64,000 nt of DNA from Roseovarius tolerans (GCF_900109855.1 NZ_FOBO01000010.1:62001-126000), one strand, 5' to 3'; counted from the stretch's first letter, positions 25,911 to 35,295 are shown. Program-made: numbers and translations. Notes: a model not told the origin generated them from the sequence alone.

Positions 25911-28517
25911 ATGAAAGACGCCTCACCCCAAACCATCTATCTCGCGGATTACACTCCGCCAGCCTTTCTGGTCGAAAAGGTCCACCTGACCTTCCGCCTC
26001 TCACCGGAAAAAACCCGCGTTCTCAGCAAGATAGAGTTTCGCCCCAACCCCGCATCATCGAGCCACACGTTCTTCCTGCATGGCGAAAACCTCCGCCTCA
26101 TAGGTGCGAAAATCGACGGCGCGGCGATCACCCCCGAGGTCACCCCCGAGGGCCTGACCGCCGATGCGCCCGACGCACCCTTCACCTTCGAGGCCGAGGT
26201 CGAGATCAACCCGGCGGGCAATACCGCGCTTGAGGGGCTGTATATGTCGCCGCAGAACGTGGGAGCGAGCACCGCGAGCGGACGCGAAAGTCTGCCAACC
26301 GAAAATGCCATGTATTGCACCCAATGCGAGGCCGAGGGGTTTCGCAAGATCACCTATTACCCCGATAGACCGGATGTGATGGGCGTCTTCACCGTCCGGA
26401 TCGAGGGCGACACGCCGGTGATGCTGTCCAACGGCAACCCGGTAGCGCAAGGCAATGGCTGGGCCGAATGGCACGATCCCTGGCCGAAACCGGCCTATCT
26501 CTTCGCGCTCGTGGCGGGCGATCTGGTCGCGCATTCCGACCGCTTCACCACCCGCTCGGGCCGCGAGGTCGATCTCAACATCTGGGTGCGCCCCGGCGAT
26601 GAGGGCAAATGCGCCTTCGGCATGGAGGCGCTCAAGAAATCCATGACATGGGACGAGGAAGTCTACGGGCGCGAATACGATCTCGACCTCTTTAACATCG
26701 TCGCGGTCGATGATTTCAACATGGGCGCGATGGAGAACAAGGGGCTCAACATCTTCAACTCCTCCTGCGTGCTGGCCAGCCCCGAGACCAGCACCGACGC
26801 CAATTTCGAGCGCATCGAGGCGATCATTGCGCATGAGTATTTCCACAATTGGACCGGCAACCGCATCACCTGCCGCGACTGGTTTCAGCTCTGCCTCAAG
26901 GAGGGGCTGACCGTCTATCGCGACTCGGAATTCACCGCCGACATGCGTTCCGCCCCCGTCAAGCGCATCGGCGACGTGATCGCCCTGCGCGCGCGGCAGT
27001 TCCGCGAGGATAACGGCCCGCTCGCGCATCCGGTGCGGCCCGAAAGCTTTGTCGAGATCAACAATTTCTACACCGCCACGGTCTATGAGAAGGGGGCCGA
27101 GTTGATCGGCATGCTCAAGCGGCTCGTGGGGGATGAGGCCTATGCACGCGCGCTCGACCTCTATTTCGAGCGGCATGACGGGCAGGCCTGCACCATCGAG
27201 GATTGGTTGCAGGTGTTCGAGGATGCGACCGGCCGCGATCTGGCGCAGTTCAAACGCTGGTACACGCAGGCCGGAACACCGCGCCTGCGGGTCAGCGAAG
27301 ACTACGAGGGCGGCACCTACACCCTGCATTTCGAGCAACACACCCCGCCCACGCCGGGGCAGGAGGTGAAAGACCCCCGCGTGATCCCGATTGCGGTGGG
27401 GCTTCTGGGGCCCAACGGCGACGAGGTCAAAGAAACGCAACTGCTGGAGATGACCGAGGCGCGGCAAAGTTTCACCTTCGACGGGCTGGCCGCCAAGCCG
27501 GTCCCTTCGATCCTGCGCGATTTCTCCGCCCCGGTGATCCTGGACCGCGAGACCAGCAATGAAGAACGCGCCTTCCTGCTCGCCCATGACACCGACCCGT
27601 TCAACAAATGGGAGGCCGGGCGCGCCCTGGCCCGCAACGGCCTGCTGGCGATGATCCGCGAGGGGGCCGCGCCAGATGCCGCCTATCTCGACGCCGTGCA
27701 TACCATGGCCCGCGACGAGACGCTTGACCCGGCCTTTCGCGCCCTCGCACTTGGGCTTCCGAGCGAGGACGATCTCGCACAATCGCTGCATGACGCGGGG
27801 CACACCCCCGACCCGCAAGCCATCTGGGACGCGCTGGAGACCCTGCGCGACGCCCGCGCCGTGACGATGGAGGCCACCGCAAGCGCGCTGTACGACCGGC
27901 ATCAGGTCACCGCCCCCTACCGTCCCGACCCCGAGCAGACCGGCGCGCGGGCGCTCGCCAACGCCGCGCTTGCCATCCTCACCCGCCGCGACGGCGGCGC
28001 GCAGGCGCAGGCGCAATATGATGCAGCGGACAACATGACCCAGCAGCTTGCCGGGCTCTCTTGCCTTCTACAGGCGGGCGAAGGCGCAGCCGCGGTGCAG
28101 GCGTTCTATGAACAGTGGCAGCACGACCGTCTGGTGATCGACAAATGGTTCAGCCTGCAGATCCTGCAAGCCGCCCCCGAAGACACTGCCGATACCACCG
28201 CACGCCTGACCGAGCACCGCGATTTCACCATTCGCAACCCCAATCGCTTCCGCGCCACGTTGGGCGCGCTCGCCATGTCACCGGCAGGCTTTCACCACGC
28301 GTCGGGCAAGGGCTACAGGACGCTCGCGGATTGGCTCATCGCGCTCGATCCACTCAATCCGCAGACCACGGCGCGCATGTGTTCGGCGTTCGAGACATGG
28401 CGGCGCTATGATGCGGACCGGCGGGCGCTGATCGCGGAACAGCTTGACCGCATCCTTGCCACCCCGAACCTCAGCCGCGACACGACAGAAATGGTCAGCC
28501 GCATACGGGGGGGCTGA
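25911..28517 (+). CDS. pepN: aminopeptidase N
   Basis: 868 aa M1-family zinc metallopeptidase. The exopeptidase motif FNMGAMENKGLNIFN and the zinc site HEYFHNWTGNRIT, with the downstream Glu in LKEGLTVYRDSEF, are intact. The C-terminal half is the all-helical domain usual for PepN (E. coli length 870). It removes N-terminal residues from peptides in the cytosol. ATG 25911 follows a CGGAGA site; an upstream ATG at 25884 would give nine unconserved residues. It converges with an acyl-CoA dehydrogenase gene at its end. Confidence 0.95.
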   Translation: MKDASPQTIYLADYTPPAFLVEKVHLTFRLSPEKTRVLSKIEFRPNPASSSHTFFLHGENLRLIGAKIDGAAITPEVTPEGLTADAPDAPFTFEAEVEINPAGNTALEGLYMSPQNVGASTASGRESLPTENAMYCTQCEAEGFRKITYYPDRPDVMGVFTVRIEGDTPVMLSNGNPVAQGNGWAEWHDPWPKPAYLFALVAGDLVAHSDRFTTRSGREVDLNIWVRPGDEGKCAFGMEALKKSMTWDEEVYGREYDLDLFNIVAVDDFNMGAMENKGLNIFNSSCVLASPETSTDANFERIEAIIAHEYFHNWTGNRITCRDWFQLCLKEGLTVYRDSEFTADMRSAPVKRIGDVIALRARQFREDNGPLAHPVRPESFVEINNFYTATVYEKGAELIGMLKRLVGDEAYARALDLYFERHDGQACTIEDWLQVFEDATGRDLAQFKRWYTQAGTPRLRVSEDYEGGTYTLHFEQHTPPTPGQEVKDPRVIPIAVGLLGPNGDEVKETQLLEMTEARQSFTFDGLAAKPVPSILRDFSAPVILDRETSNEERAFLLAHDTDPFNKWEAGRALARNGLLAMIREGAAPDAAYLDAVHTMARDETLDPAFRALALGLPSEDDLAQSLHDAGHTPDPQAIWDALETLRDARAVTMEATASALYDRHQVTAPYRPDPEQTGARALANAALAILTRRDGGAQAQAQYDAADNMTQQLAGLSCLLQAGEGAAAVQAFYEQWQHDRLVIDKWFSLQILQAAPEDTADTTARLTEHRDFTIRNPNRFRATLGALAMSPAGFHHASGKGYRTLADWLIALDPLNPQTTARMCSAFETWRRYDADRRALIAEQLDRILATPNLSRDTTEMVSRIRGG

Positions 28518-28526
28518 GCCGAACGC

Positions 28527-29762
28527 TCAGACCTTTTCCTGCGTGTGCTTGCGCAATTCGGCGCGGGCCACCTGCCGACGGTGCACCGCGTCGGGACCAT
28601 CGGCCAGCCGAAGCGTGCGCACATGGGTCCACATCGCGGCCAGCGGCACGTCCTGTGAAATGCCCTGCGCGCCGAACATCTGCACCGCCTCGTCGATCAC
28701 CTTGAGGGCCACGCGCGGGGCCACCACCTTGATCTGGCTGATCCACGGGGCTGCGGCGCGGGCATCGCCCTGATCCATCATCCACGCCGCCTTGAGACAC
28801 AGGAGCCGCGCCTGCTCGATCTCCATCCGGCACTCGGCGATGATATCGTAATTCGCCCCCAACTGCGCCAGCGGCTTGCCGAACGCCTCACGCGCGAGGC
28901 TGCGCTTGCACATCATCTCGAGCGCGGACTCGGCTTGCCCGATGGCGCGCATGCAATGGTGGATACGGCCGGGCCCGAGGCGGCCCTGCGCGATCTCGAA
29001 GCCGCGCCCCTCGCCCAACAGCATGTTGTCGGCGGGCACGCGCACATTCTCGAACTTGAAATGCATATGCCCGTGCGGCGCGTCGTCACGACCGTAGACT
29101 TCCATCGGGCGCAGCTTTTCAATTCCGGGCGTGTCGGCGGGCACCACGATCATCGAATGGCGCTGGTGTTTGGGCTGGTCATCGCCCCCCGTCCGGACCA
29201 TCACGATATAAACGGCGCAGCGCGGATCACCCGCGCCGGTGGCCCACCATTTCTGACCGTTCAGCACGTAGTGATCACCGTCGCGCGCGCAAGACATGGC
29301 GATGTTGGTGGCGTCCGAACTGGCAACCTCCGGTTCGGTCATCAGGTAGGCGCTGCGAATCTCCCCCTCCAGCAGCGGGGCGAGCCATTCGGCCTTCATC
29401 GCCTCGGTGCCGTAGCGCTCGAACACCTCCATGTTGCCGGTATCGGGGGCATTACAGTTGAACACTTCGGCCCCCATCGGCGTGCGCCCCATCGCTTCGG
29501 CAAAGTAGGCATATTCGACTGTCGTCAGGCCAAAGCCGCGTGCACTGTCGGTCAACCAGAAATTCCACAGCCCCTCGGCCTTGGCCCGCGCTTTCAATCC
29601 TTCGAGGATTTCGGCTTGCCGGGGCGTGTAGGTCCAACGGTCCCCCTTGCCCACTTCGGCGTGATACTCGGCCTCCAGCGGCATGATCTCGTCGCGCACC
29701 ATCGCCGCCACGCGATCCAGCAAGTCCTGCATCTGCGGCCGCATGCCAAGGTTCATTTCCAT
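28527..29762 (-). CDS. acyl-CoA dehydrogenase
   Basis: 411 aa flavoprotein. The three-domain acyl-CoA dehydrogenase pattern is present: helical N-terminus (residues 1-130), the beta domain with LMTEPEVASSDATNIAMS and GQKWWATGAG, and a C-terminal helical domain with RLGPGRIHHCMRAIGQAE, FGKPLAQLG, MFGAQGIS and the LADGPDAVHRRQVAR closing block. The wording matches the ACAD10/11-like subgroup. It oxidises an acyl-CoA at the alpha-beta bond and passes electrons to ETF. Chain-length preference is not predictable. Single-gene unit. Confidence 0.9.
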   Translation of the reverse strand: MEMNLGMRPQMQDLLDRVAAMVRDEIMPLEAEYHAEVGKGDRWTYTPRQAEILEGLKARAKAEGLWNFWLTDSARGFGLTTVEYAYFAEAMGRTPMGAEVFNCNAPDTGNMEVFERYGTEAMKAEWLAPLLEGEIRSAYLMTEPEVASSDATNIAMSCARDGDHYVLNGQKWWATGAGDPRCAVYIVMVRTGGDDQPKHQRHSMIVVPADTPGIEKLRPMEVYGRDDAPHGHMHFKFENVRVPADNMLLGEGRGFEIAQGRLGPGRIHHCMRAIGQAESALEMMCKRSLAREAFGKPLAQLGANYDIIAECRMEIEQARLLCLKAAWMMDQGDARAAAPWISQIKVVAPRVALKVIDEAVQMFGAQGISQDVPLAAMWTHVRTLRLADGPDAVHRRQVARAELRKHTQEKV

Positions 29763-30132
29763 GCCTCTCTCCTCTTTTTCTTGCGTGCCACAAGCCTGCG
29801 CTCCGCACCTTCAACCCCTGCGCGACAACCCCGCGCCGCCTTGCAACCCAAGGCCCCGAACGTGGCCGAATGCCAAAACCTTACCCGCGCAGACCCCAAT
29901 TTCCGCCACATTACACACGCCATATGAGCCTTGTTGGGGGACACGCTGCACGCATCCCACGCAGCGCGACCCGCACATTCAGTGACGTAACATATTCAAG
30001 AGTGATCTGTTTCCTGTATGGTATGCAACAGCAAATCAGGTGGCCGCCACCGTGCGGTCACCTGGTCCTGATTGCGACACCCCGCCCCTCATGCCATCTT
30101 CCCCCGTCCGGAACCGCCTGCTATTGGGCCGC
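29763..30132. other. intergenic region upstream of rlmJ
   Basis: 370 bases between divergent genes. The middle (29980-30040) is AT-richer and probably holds promoters for the acyl-CoA dehydrogenase (minus) and rlmJ (plus). No RNA gene or repeat was identified. Confidence 0.4.
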
Positions 30133-30912
30133 ATGCTGAGCTATCAACATCACTACCACGCGGGCAATCCGGCGGATGTCCACAAGCACGCGCTGCTGGC
30201 GTGGGCGCTGGACTACCTCACGCGCAAGGACAAACCGCTCAGCTATATCGAGACCCATGCGGGCCGGGGCCTCTATGACCTGAGCGATGCGGCCGCCCAC
30301 AAGACCGGGGAGGCCGCACAGGGCATCGGGCGGCTGGAGACGGCGATTGCCGCCACTCACCCCTACCGCCTGCGCCTTGATGCCACACGCGCGAAACACG
30401 GGGCCCACGCCTATCCCGGCTCGCCGCTCATCGCGGCGCTCAGCCTGCGCGCGGGTGACAGCCTGCACCTCGCGGAACTGCACCCGGGCGAGCATGCCCT
30501 GCTCGCCTCGCATCTGGCCCCCTACCGCGCGCGACTGCGTCAGGAGGACGGGTTCGCCATGGCCCAAACCCTCTGCCCTCCCATGCCGCGCCGGGGGCTG
30601 CTGCTGGCCGATCCAAGCTATGAGGTGAAGACGGAATATGACAGCATTCCCCGCCACTTCGCCCAGATCGCCCGAAAATGGAACGTGGGTATCCTGATGC
30701 TCTGGTATCCGATCCTGACCAGCGGCATCCACACCGCGATGCTCACGCATCTCGGCGCGATCTTCCCCGAAGCTCTGCGCCACGAGGTCCGCTTTCCACC
30801 TGTCCGCGCGGGACACCGCATGGCGGGCTCTGGAATGTTCGTGGTGAACCCGCCCTACGGTCTGCGCGAGGAAGCCGCACGGCTCACAGAGATCTACGCC
30901 GCGCAGGCTTAA
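30133..30912 (+). CDS. rlmJ: 23S rRNA (adenine(2030)-N6)-methyltransferase RlmJ
   Basis: 259 aa. The opening MLSYQHHYHAGNPADVHKHA is diagnostic of RlmJ. YIETHAGRGLYDLS is part of the S-adenosylmethionine site, and LLADPSYEVKTEYD is the catalytic motif (D-P-P-Y in E. coli, here D-P-S-Y). The end has GSGMFVVNPPYGL. It methylates A2030 of 23S rRNA. ATG 30133 is chosen because conserved residues begin there; the extra 31 residues upstream look random. No strong ribosome site is seen. Confidence 0.92.
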   Translation: MLSYQHHYHAGNPADVHKHALLAWALDYLTRKDKPLSYIETHAGRGLYDLSDAAAHKTGEAAQGIGRLETAIAATHPYRLRLDATRAKHGAHAYPGSPLIAALSLRAGDSLHLAELHPGEHALLASHLAPYRARLRQEDGFAMAQTLCPPMPRRGLLLADPSYEVKTEYDSIPRHFAQIARKWNVGILMLWYPILTSGIHTAMLTHLGAIFPEALRHEVRFPPVRAGHRMAGSGMFVVNPPYGLREEAARLTEIYAAQA

Positions 30913-30972
30913 GCGGCGCAGGCCACATCGGGCATCCCCGCCCTCAAACGCCGGGGGGTGCGACAAAATTCT

Positions 30973-30986
30973 TTGATCTGCATCAA
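30973..30986 (+). promoter_or_regulatory. FNR/FnrL binding site upstream of ctaD
   Basis: TTGATCTGCATCAA is a perfect match to the FNR consensus TTGAT-N4-ATCAA. It lies 111 bp before the ctaD ATG. In Rhodobacterales FnrL adjusts oxidase genes to oxygen; position relative to the promoter is unknown, so repression or activation cannot be told. Confidence 0.75.
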
Positions 30987-31096
30987 TTTCGCGCATTGCC
31001 GCGCCGGGCGGGACATTCTAAAACCTGAGAGGATCACGGGCGTGTGAGCCACGCTGGATTCTGCGTGCCCGTCACAACATCAGCAGGAGGCATCAA

Positions 31097-32770
31097 ATGG
31101 CAGACGCAGCCATTCACGGCCACGAACACGAAGATCAGCGCGGGTTTTTCACCCGGTGGTTCATGTCCACGAACCACAAGGATATCGGTATCCTTTACCT
31201 GATCACCTCGGCGATCGTCGGTCTCATCTCGGTCATGTTCACCGTCTACATGCGGATGGAACTGATGGAACCGGGCGTTCAGTACATGTGCATGGAAGGC
31301 GCGCGCTTCATCGCGTCGGATGTCGCCGAATGCACGCCCAACGGCCACCTTTGGAACGTGATGATCACCTATCACGGCGTCCTGATGATGTTCTTCGTCG
31401 TCATCCCGGCCCTGTTCGGCGGGTTTGGCAACTATTTCATGCCGCTGCAAATCGGCGCGCCGGACATGGCGTTCCCGCGCATGAACAACCTCTCCTTCTG
31501 GCTGTTCATCGCCGGCACGTCGCTTGGCGTGGCCTCGCTTCTGGCGCCGGGTGGCAACGGTCAGCTTGGCTCTGGCGTGGGCTGGGTGCTCTACCCGCCG
31601 CTCTCGACCAACGAGGCGGGCATGTCGATGGACCTCGCGATTTTCGCGGTCCACGTCTCGGGGGCGTCGTCGATCCTCGGCGCGATCAACATGATCACCA
31701 CCTTCCTCAACATGCGTGCGCCGGGCATGACGCTGTTCAAGGTGCCGCTCTTTGCGTGGTCGATCTTCGTCACCGCATGGCTGATCCTGCTGGCCCTGCC
31801 GGTGCTCGCGGGGGCAATCACCATGCTGCTGACCGACCGCAACTTCGGGACGACCTTCTTCGACCCGGCGGGCGGCGGCGATCCGATCCTCTACCAGCAC
31901 ATCCTGTGGTTCTTCGGCCACCCGGAAGTGTACATCATCATCCTGCCCGGCTTTGGCATCATCTCCCACGTGATCGCGACGTTCTCGCGCAAGCCGATCT
32001 TCGGCTACCTGCCGATGGTCTGGGCGCTGATTGCGATCGGTGTTCTGGGCTTTGTCGTCTGGGCGCACCACATGTACACCGTGGGCATGTCGCTGACCCA
32101 GCAGAGCTACTTCATGCTGGCGACGATGGTGATCGCGGTGCCAACGGGGGTCAAGGTGTTCAGCTGGATCGCGACCATGTGGGGCGGCTCGATCGAGTTC
32201 AAGACGCCGATGCTCTGGGCGTTCGGCTTTCTGTTCCTCTTCACCGTCGGCGGCGTCACGGGCATCGTGCTCAGCCAGGCATCGGTAGACCGGGCCTATC
32301 ACGACACCTATTACGTTGTGGCTCACTTCCACTATGTGATGAGCCTTGGCGCGGTCTTCGCCATCTTTGCCGGGATCTATTTCTACTTCCCCAAGATGAC
32401 GGGCCGCATGATCCCCGAATGGGCCGGCAAGCTGCACTTCTGGGCGATGTTCATCGGTGCCAACCTGACCTTCTTCCCGCAGCACTTCCTGGGACGTCAG
32501 GGCATGCCGCGCCGCTATATCGACTATCCCGAGGCCTTCGCGGTCTGGAACTGGTGGTCGTCGATCGGGGCCTTCATCTCGTTCGCGTCGTTCATCTTCT
32601 TCTTCGGGCTGGTGATCTACACGCTCCTGCGCGGGGCGCGTATCACCCAAGCCAACCCCTGGAACGAATACGCCGACACGCTGGAATGGACCCTGCCCTC
32701 GCCGCCGCCGGAGCACACCTTCGAACAGCTCCCCAAGCGTGAGGACTGGGACAAGCAGCCAGCCCACTGA
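31097..32770 (+). CDS. ctaD: cytochrome c oxidase subunit I (aa3-type)
   Basis: 557 aa with twelve membrane helices. Haem and copper ligands are visible: the His in [20 protein letters not shown], the CuB/Tyr crosslink motif [29 protein letters not shown], and the haem ligands in [12 protein letters not shown]. The K- and D-channel residues sit in usual places. It is the catalytic subunit of the aerobic terminal oxidase. The gene stands alone, apart from ctaC and ctaE, which is usual in this order. An FNR box and a 5'-UTR hairpin (31036-31072) precede it, and an AGGAGG site is at 31083-31088. A terminator follows. Confidence 0.97.
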   Translation: MADAAIHGHEHEDQRGFFTRWFMSTNHKDIGILYLITSAIVGLISVMFTVYMRMELMEPGVQYMCMEGARFIASDVAECTPNGHLWNVMITYHGVLMMFFVVIPALFGGFGNYFMPLQIGAPDMAFPRMNNLSFWLFIAGTSLGVASLLAPGGNGQLGSGVGWVLYPPLSTNEAGMSMDLAIFAVHVSGASSILGAINMITTFLNMRAPGMTLFKVPLFAWSIFVTAWLILLALPVLAGAITMLLTDRNFGTTFFDPAGGGDPILYQHILWFFGHPEVYIIILPGFGIISHVIATFSRKPIFGYLPMVWALIAIGVLGFVVWAHHMYTVGMSLTQQSYFMLATMVIAVPTGVKVFSWIATMWGGSIEFKTPMLWAFGFLFLFTVGGVTGIVLSQASVDRAYHDTYYVVAHFHYVMSLGAVFAIFAGIYFYFPKMTGRMIPEWAGKLHFWAMFIGANLTFFPQHFLGRQGMPRRYIDYPEAFAVWNWWSSIGAFISFASFIFFFGLVIYTLLRGARITQANPWNEYADTLEWTLPSPPPEHTFEQLPKREDWDKQPAH

Positions 32771-32792
32771 TCGGCATGAGACCGACACGACG

Positions 32793-32818
32793 CAGGCCCC
32801 GGATCACTCCGGGGCCTG
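32793..32818 (+). terminator. rho-independent terminator of ctaD
   Basis: Perfect 10-bp stem CAGGCCCCGG / CCGGGGCCTG with a 6-nt loop, followed by TTTCATTTC, 23 bp after the ctaD stop. Confidence 0.85.
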
Positions 32819-32864
32819 TTTCATTTCAAGCCGGTCTTTGCGATGCTCTGCCTGCGATACCGGC

Positions 32865-33236
32865 TCAGTATCCGCCCGGCTTCCACCCCATGAACGCCTT
32901 TGTGACGGTCTCGGACACCTCCCACGTGACGCGCATTCCGTCTTTCACGAAGGCACAATCACCGGGGCCGAGGCGCAGCACCTCGCCGGTTGCGTGATCC
33001 GTGATCTGACAGCGCCCCTCGAGAATCACCATCATCTCGTCGCCCTGCTCGGTGCATTTGAACGCGCCTTGCGTGCAGCGCCAGATACCGGCGCGCGTGT
33101 CATGCCCCGGCCCACCGGCATCCAGACGCCCGTGGCAAACAGGGTCTCCGGCCACCATGACGTAATCGCTTTCCGGTGCGTCAAAGGGCCAATGCTCGAG
33201 CAGCCCCACATCCTCTCCCGGCACGAATTTCAGCAT
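32865..33236 (-). CDS. cupin-domain protein
   Basis: 123 aa single-domain beta barrel. The core motifs are GDEMMVILEGRCQITD, DHATGEVLRLGPGDCAFV and MRVTWEVSETVTKAFMGW. The usual metal-binding His pair of motif 1 is largely missing (GDEMMVILEG), so it may bind a ligand without metal. It follows the LysR-type regulator with no gap: its ATG is immediately after the regulator's TAA. This close link suggests that the cupin and regulator act on the same pathway. No substrate can be given. Confidence 0.75.
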   Translation of the reverse strand: MLKFVPGEDVGLLEHWPFDAPESDYVMVAGDPVCHGRLDAGGPGHDTRAGIWRCTQGAFKCTEQGDEMMVILEGRCQITDHATGEVLRLGPGDCAFVKDGMRVTWEVSETVTKAFMGWKPGGY

Positions 33237-34172
33237 TTATCCCTCCACCGTCACTAGATCCGAAAAATGCTCCTGTAGAACCGCCCGGATCACCGGAATA
33301 ATCCGATCGAGCAGCGCCCGATGCACCGAGCGCCTGCGCCACGCAACCCCGACCGACCGGGTGAAGCGGTCGTTGCGAAACGACAGGATCGCCACGTCTC
33401 CCGCTCCCTTCGACACTTCCGATCGCACGTAGAGCGCGGGCAGAAAACTCACCCCCATGTTCAGCGCCGTCATCTGCCGCAGCGTATCGAGGCTGGTGCC
33501 CTCGTAATCGTGCCGCAGTTGGGCACCCATCTCGTCGCAGAGGCCAACGATCTGGGCATGCAACGGATAGCCGCGCGGCAAGGCCAGCATATCCTGCCCC
33601 GCGAGATCCCGGTCCTCCGCGCGGTCCATATCGGCCAGAGGATGGTCCTGCGCAACGGCCAGCTTCAACGGCTCGCGGAACAGGCGTTCGGAGACAAGAT
33701 CGCGCGAGTGTAGCGGCAGTTGCGCAAGAATGAGGTCATGCCGCCCGGCCAACAGTTCGTCCTGCAATACATCCGGTGCCGCGTCGCGGATGATCAGCTT
33801 GAGGCCGGGACAGACCAGCCTGAGTCGGCGCACAACGTAAGGCAGGAAATAGGGGCCGAGCGTCGGGCTTGCCCCGAGCCGGACCGTGCCGCTCAGACCT
33901 TCCCGGCTGGAATGCGCCAGTGCCTGCAAGGCTTCCGCCTCTTCCACAACCTTACGGGCGTGCTCCAGAACCTCGCGACCGCCCGGCGTCAGAACAGCGC
34001 CACGCTGCCCACGCTCCACAAGTGGCAGATCAAGCGCGGTTTCAAGACCGGCGATCTGCTGGCTGAGCGATGGCTGGCTTACCCCCACCCTTTCCGCAGC
34101 CTTGCGGTAATGGCCAGCCTCCGACAGGGCGATGAAATATCGCAACTGTCGAAGCGTCACCTCCTGCTGCAT
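33237..34172 (-). CDS. LysR-family regulator, OxyR-like but lacking the peroxidatic cysteine
   Basis: 311 aa. The helix-turn-helix spans about residues 8-66 (LRQLRYFIALSEAGHYRKAA, VSQPSLSQQIAGLE, LVERGQRGAVLTPGG). The effector domain follows OxyR closely, with LAGQDMLALPRGYPLHAQIV, GLCDEMGAQLRHDYEGTSLD and MGVSFLPALYV. Compared with E. coli OxyR, the position of Cys199 is occupied by Pro (GYPLH), while the Cys208 position is kept (GLCDE). It therefore probably does not sense peroxide by the usual disulfide. It is co-transcribed with the cupin gene and divergent from the YdcH-like gene at 34321. Confidence 0.82.
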   Translation of the reverse strand: MQQEVTLRQLRYFIALSEAGHYRKAAERVGVSQPSLSQQIAGLETALDLPLVERGQRGAVLTPGGREVLEHARKVVEEAEALQALAHSSREGLSGTVRLGASPTLGPYFLPYVVRRLRLVCPGLKLIIRDAAPDVLQDELLAGRHDLILAQLPLHSRDLVSERLFREPLKLAVAQDHPLADMDRAEDRDLAGQDMLALPRGYPLHAQIVGLCDEMGAQLRHDYEGTSLDTLRQMTALNMGVSFLPALYVRSEVSKGAGDVAILSFRNDRFTRSVGVAWRRRSVHRALLDRIIPVIRAVLQEHFSDLVTVEG

Positions 34173-34320
34173 GATCTCTCGCCCTCCGCATTCCTAAAGA
34201 CACTTATATAGGAATTTCCTATCAAACTGAAATATAACATCGGCTTTTCTAAACGAAATGCATCCCCATCTCTATCGGGTCGCACCCTGAACCGCGACCG
34301 ATCCAACCGGGAGGAGACCC

Positions 34321-34551
34321 ATGATGCCGCATCGCCGGATTTCTCATCAATCGCTCATCAGCCGCATTGCCACACTGCGCCGCCGTCATGCGAAAATCGA
34401 CGCACGTATCGATGACGAGCAGCGGCGACCGATGCCCGATATCGCCCGGCTGAAACGTCTCAAGCAGGAGCGTCTCGGCCTCAAGGACGCGATTGCGATA
34501 ACTCGCACCATCGCCGACCGCCACAACCCCGACAGCGCCCGCACCGGCTGA
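34321..34551 (+). CDS. YdcH-family (DUF465) small protein
   Basis: 76 aa, mainly one helical hairpin: LISRIATLRRRHAKIDARID then EEQ-like DEQRRPMPDIARLKRLKQE and RLGLKDAI. This is the DUF465/YdcH pattern. GGGAGGA at 34309-34315 supports the first of two adjacent ATGs. It is cytosolic, of unknown role, and divergent from the OxyR-like regulator with about 150 bp between them. It is probably co-transcribed with the small ORF at 34578. Confidence 0.75.
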   Translation: MMPHRRISHQSLISRIATLRRRHAKIDARIDDEQRRPMPDIARLKRLKQERLGLKDAIAITRTIADRHNPDSARTG

Positions 34552-34577
34552 GCCCGGGCCAATCTTCGGAGACAGAC

Positions 34578-34766
34578 ATGTCCTATTACTTCCTGTCCGT
34601 GATGTCCTCACGCGTGTTCCACAGCCGCGATCTCGATGGGCTGCAAGAGGCGCTGACCGAAGAGGACGAACCCGACGCACAGACAATGCCGCCGCAACGT
34701 CGCACACATGGTGATAGCCTCACCCCCCGAATGCGCCTCACCCCACGCACGCAGGCCAAGGCCTGA
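34578..34766 (+). CDS. hypothetical 62-aa protein
   Basis: MSYYFLSVMSSRVFHSRDLD, then an acidic patch (ALTEEDEPDAQ) and a basic C-terminus. A GGAGA site sits at 34569-34573, and it lies 26 bp after the YdcH-like gene. No family recognised; accepted mainly for position and ribosome site. Confidence 0.45.
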   Translation: MSYYFLSVMSSRVFHSRDLDGLQEALTEEDEPDAQTMPPQRRTHGDSLTPRMRLTPRTQAKA

Positions 34767-34798
34767 ACGCGCAATTCGCAACGCGGCCACCATCTTCA

Positions 34799-34822
34799 CA
34801 GGCCCGGGGCTACTCGGGCCTG
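34799..34822 (+). terminator. possible terminator after the YdcH-like unit
   Basis: 8-bp perfect stem CAGGCCCG / CGGGCCTG with an 8-nt loop. It lacks a clean T-run (ACGCATTTC follows). It separates the small-ORF unit from the riboswitch region. Confidence 0.45.
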
Positions 34823-34959
34823 ACGCATTTCAATTCCATAATCATTTCAAGAATAGGCGATTTCTTCGTGGCACGCCGCGTTCCCTCAGCCGCGCCGTAC
34901 TACCCGAGAGGATATCTTTATCCTTGCGCGAATCCCGCATCACGATTATCCGAAGACTT

Positions 34960-35150
34960 ACTTCGGTCCGGGAATGCAGATTTTCGGTGAAAAGGGAATA
35001 CGGTGCGATCCTCGTCTTGGATCAATTCCGTAACTGCCCCCGCAACTGTAAGCGGCGAGCGATACCGGCATATGCCACTGTCACCCCATGTGACGGGAAG
35101 GCCCGGTAAAGCAGCGACCCGCGAGTCAGGAGACCTGCCGAGGTGATCAC
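34960..35150 (+). ncRNA. cobalamin (AdoCbl-class) riboswitch
   Basis: All the conserved blocks appear in order: GGTGAAAAGGGAA (34986-34998), GGTGCGATCC (35002-35011), AACTGCCCCCGCAACTGTAA (the B12 box core, 35032-35051) with AGCGGCGAGCG after it, GCCACTG, CGGGAAGGC and GCGAGTCAGGAGACCTGCC (35121-35139). It sits 150 bp before the leader ORF and btuB, so cobalamin binding should lower expression of the transport operon. Outer limits are approximate. Confidence 0.93.
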
Positions 35151-35226
35151 CCTATCCGGGCGCGGGGCGCGCCGTGGATAACGGTCTATTCCGTAGTGGT
35201 GGCGCTTCACCGTCTGCGGAGGGGCC

Positions 35227-35295
35227 ATGTCCTTTCCAATGACTTCGCACCTTGGAACACCGATGCCGGAGACCGGTATTGAGGGACATAAATGA
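35227..35295 (+). CDS. 22-codon leader ORF between riboswitch and btuB
   Basis: ATG 35227 follows a strong GCGGAGGGG ribosome site (35216-35224). The peptide begins MSFPMTSHLG and ends ETGIEGHK, and its TGA overlaps the btuB ATG (ATGA at 35292-35295). btuB's own GAGGGA site (35281-35286) lies inside this ORF. This geometry suggests translational coupling, with the riboswitch acting on the leader's ribosome site. No homology is claimed. The ORF is short, so chance cannot be excluded. Confidence 0.55.
   Translation: MSFPMTSHLGTPMPETGIEGHK

Noticed and set aside
31034..32788. 584-codon minus-strand frame over ctaD.
   Set aside because: Charged, repetitive composition (His/Asp/Arg/Glu) and full antisense overlap with an unmistakable oxidase gene.
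33237..34172. True peroxide sensor OxyR.
   Set aside because: The position of the peroxidatic Cys is Pro, and no catalase or peroxiredoxin gene is adjacent.
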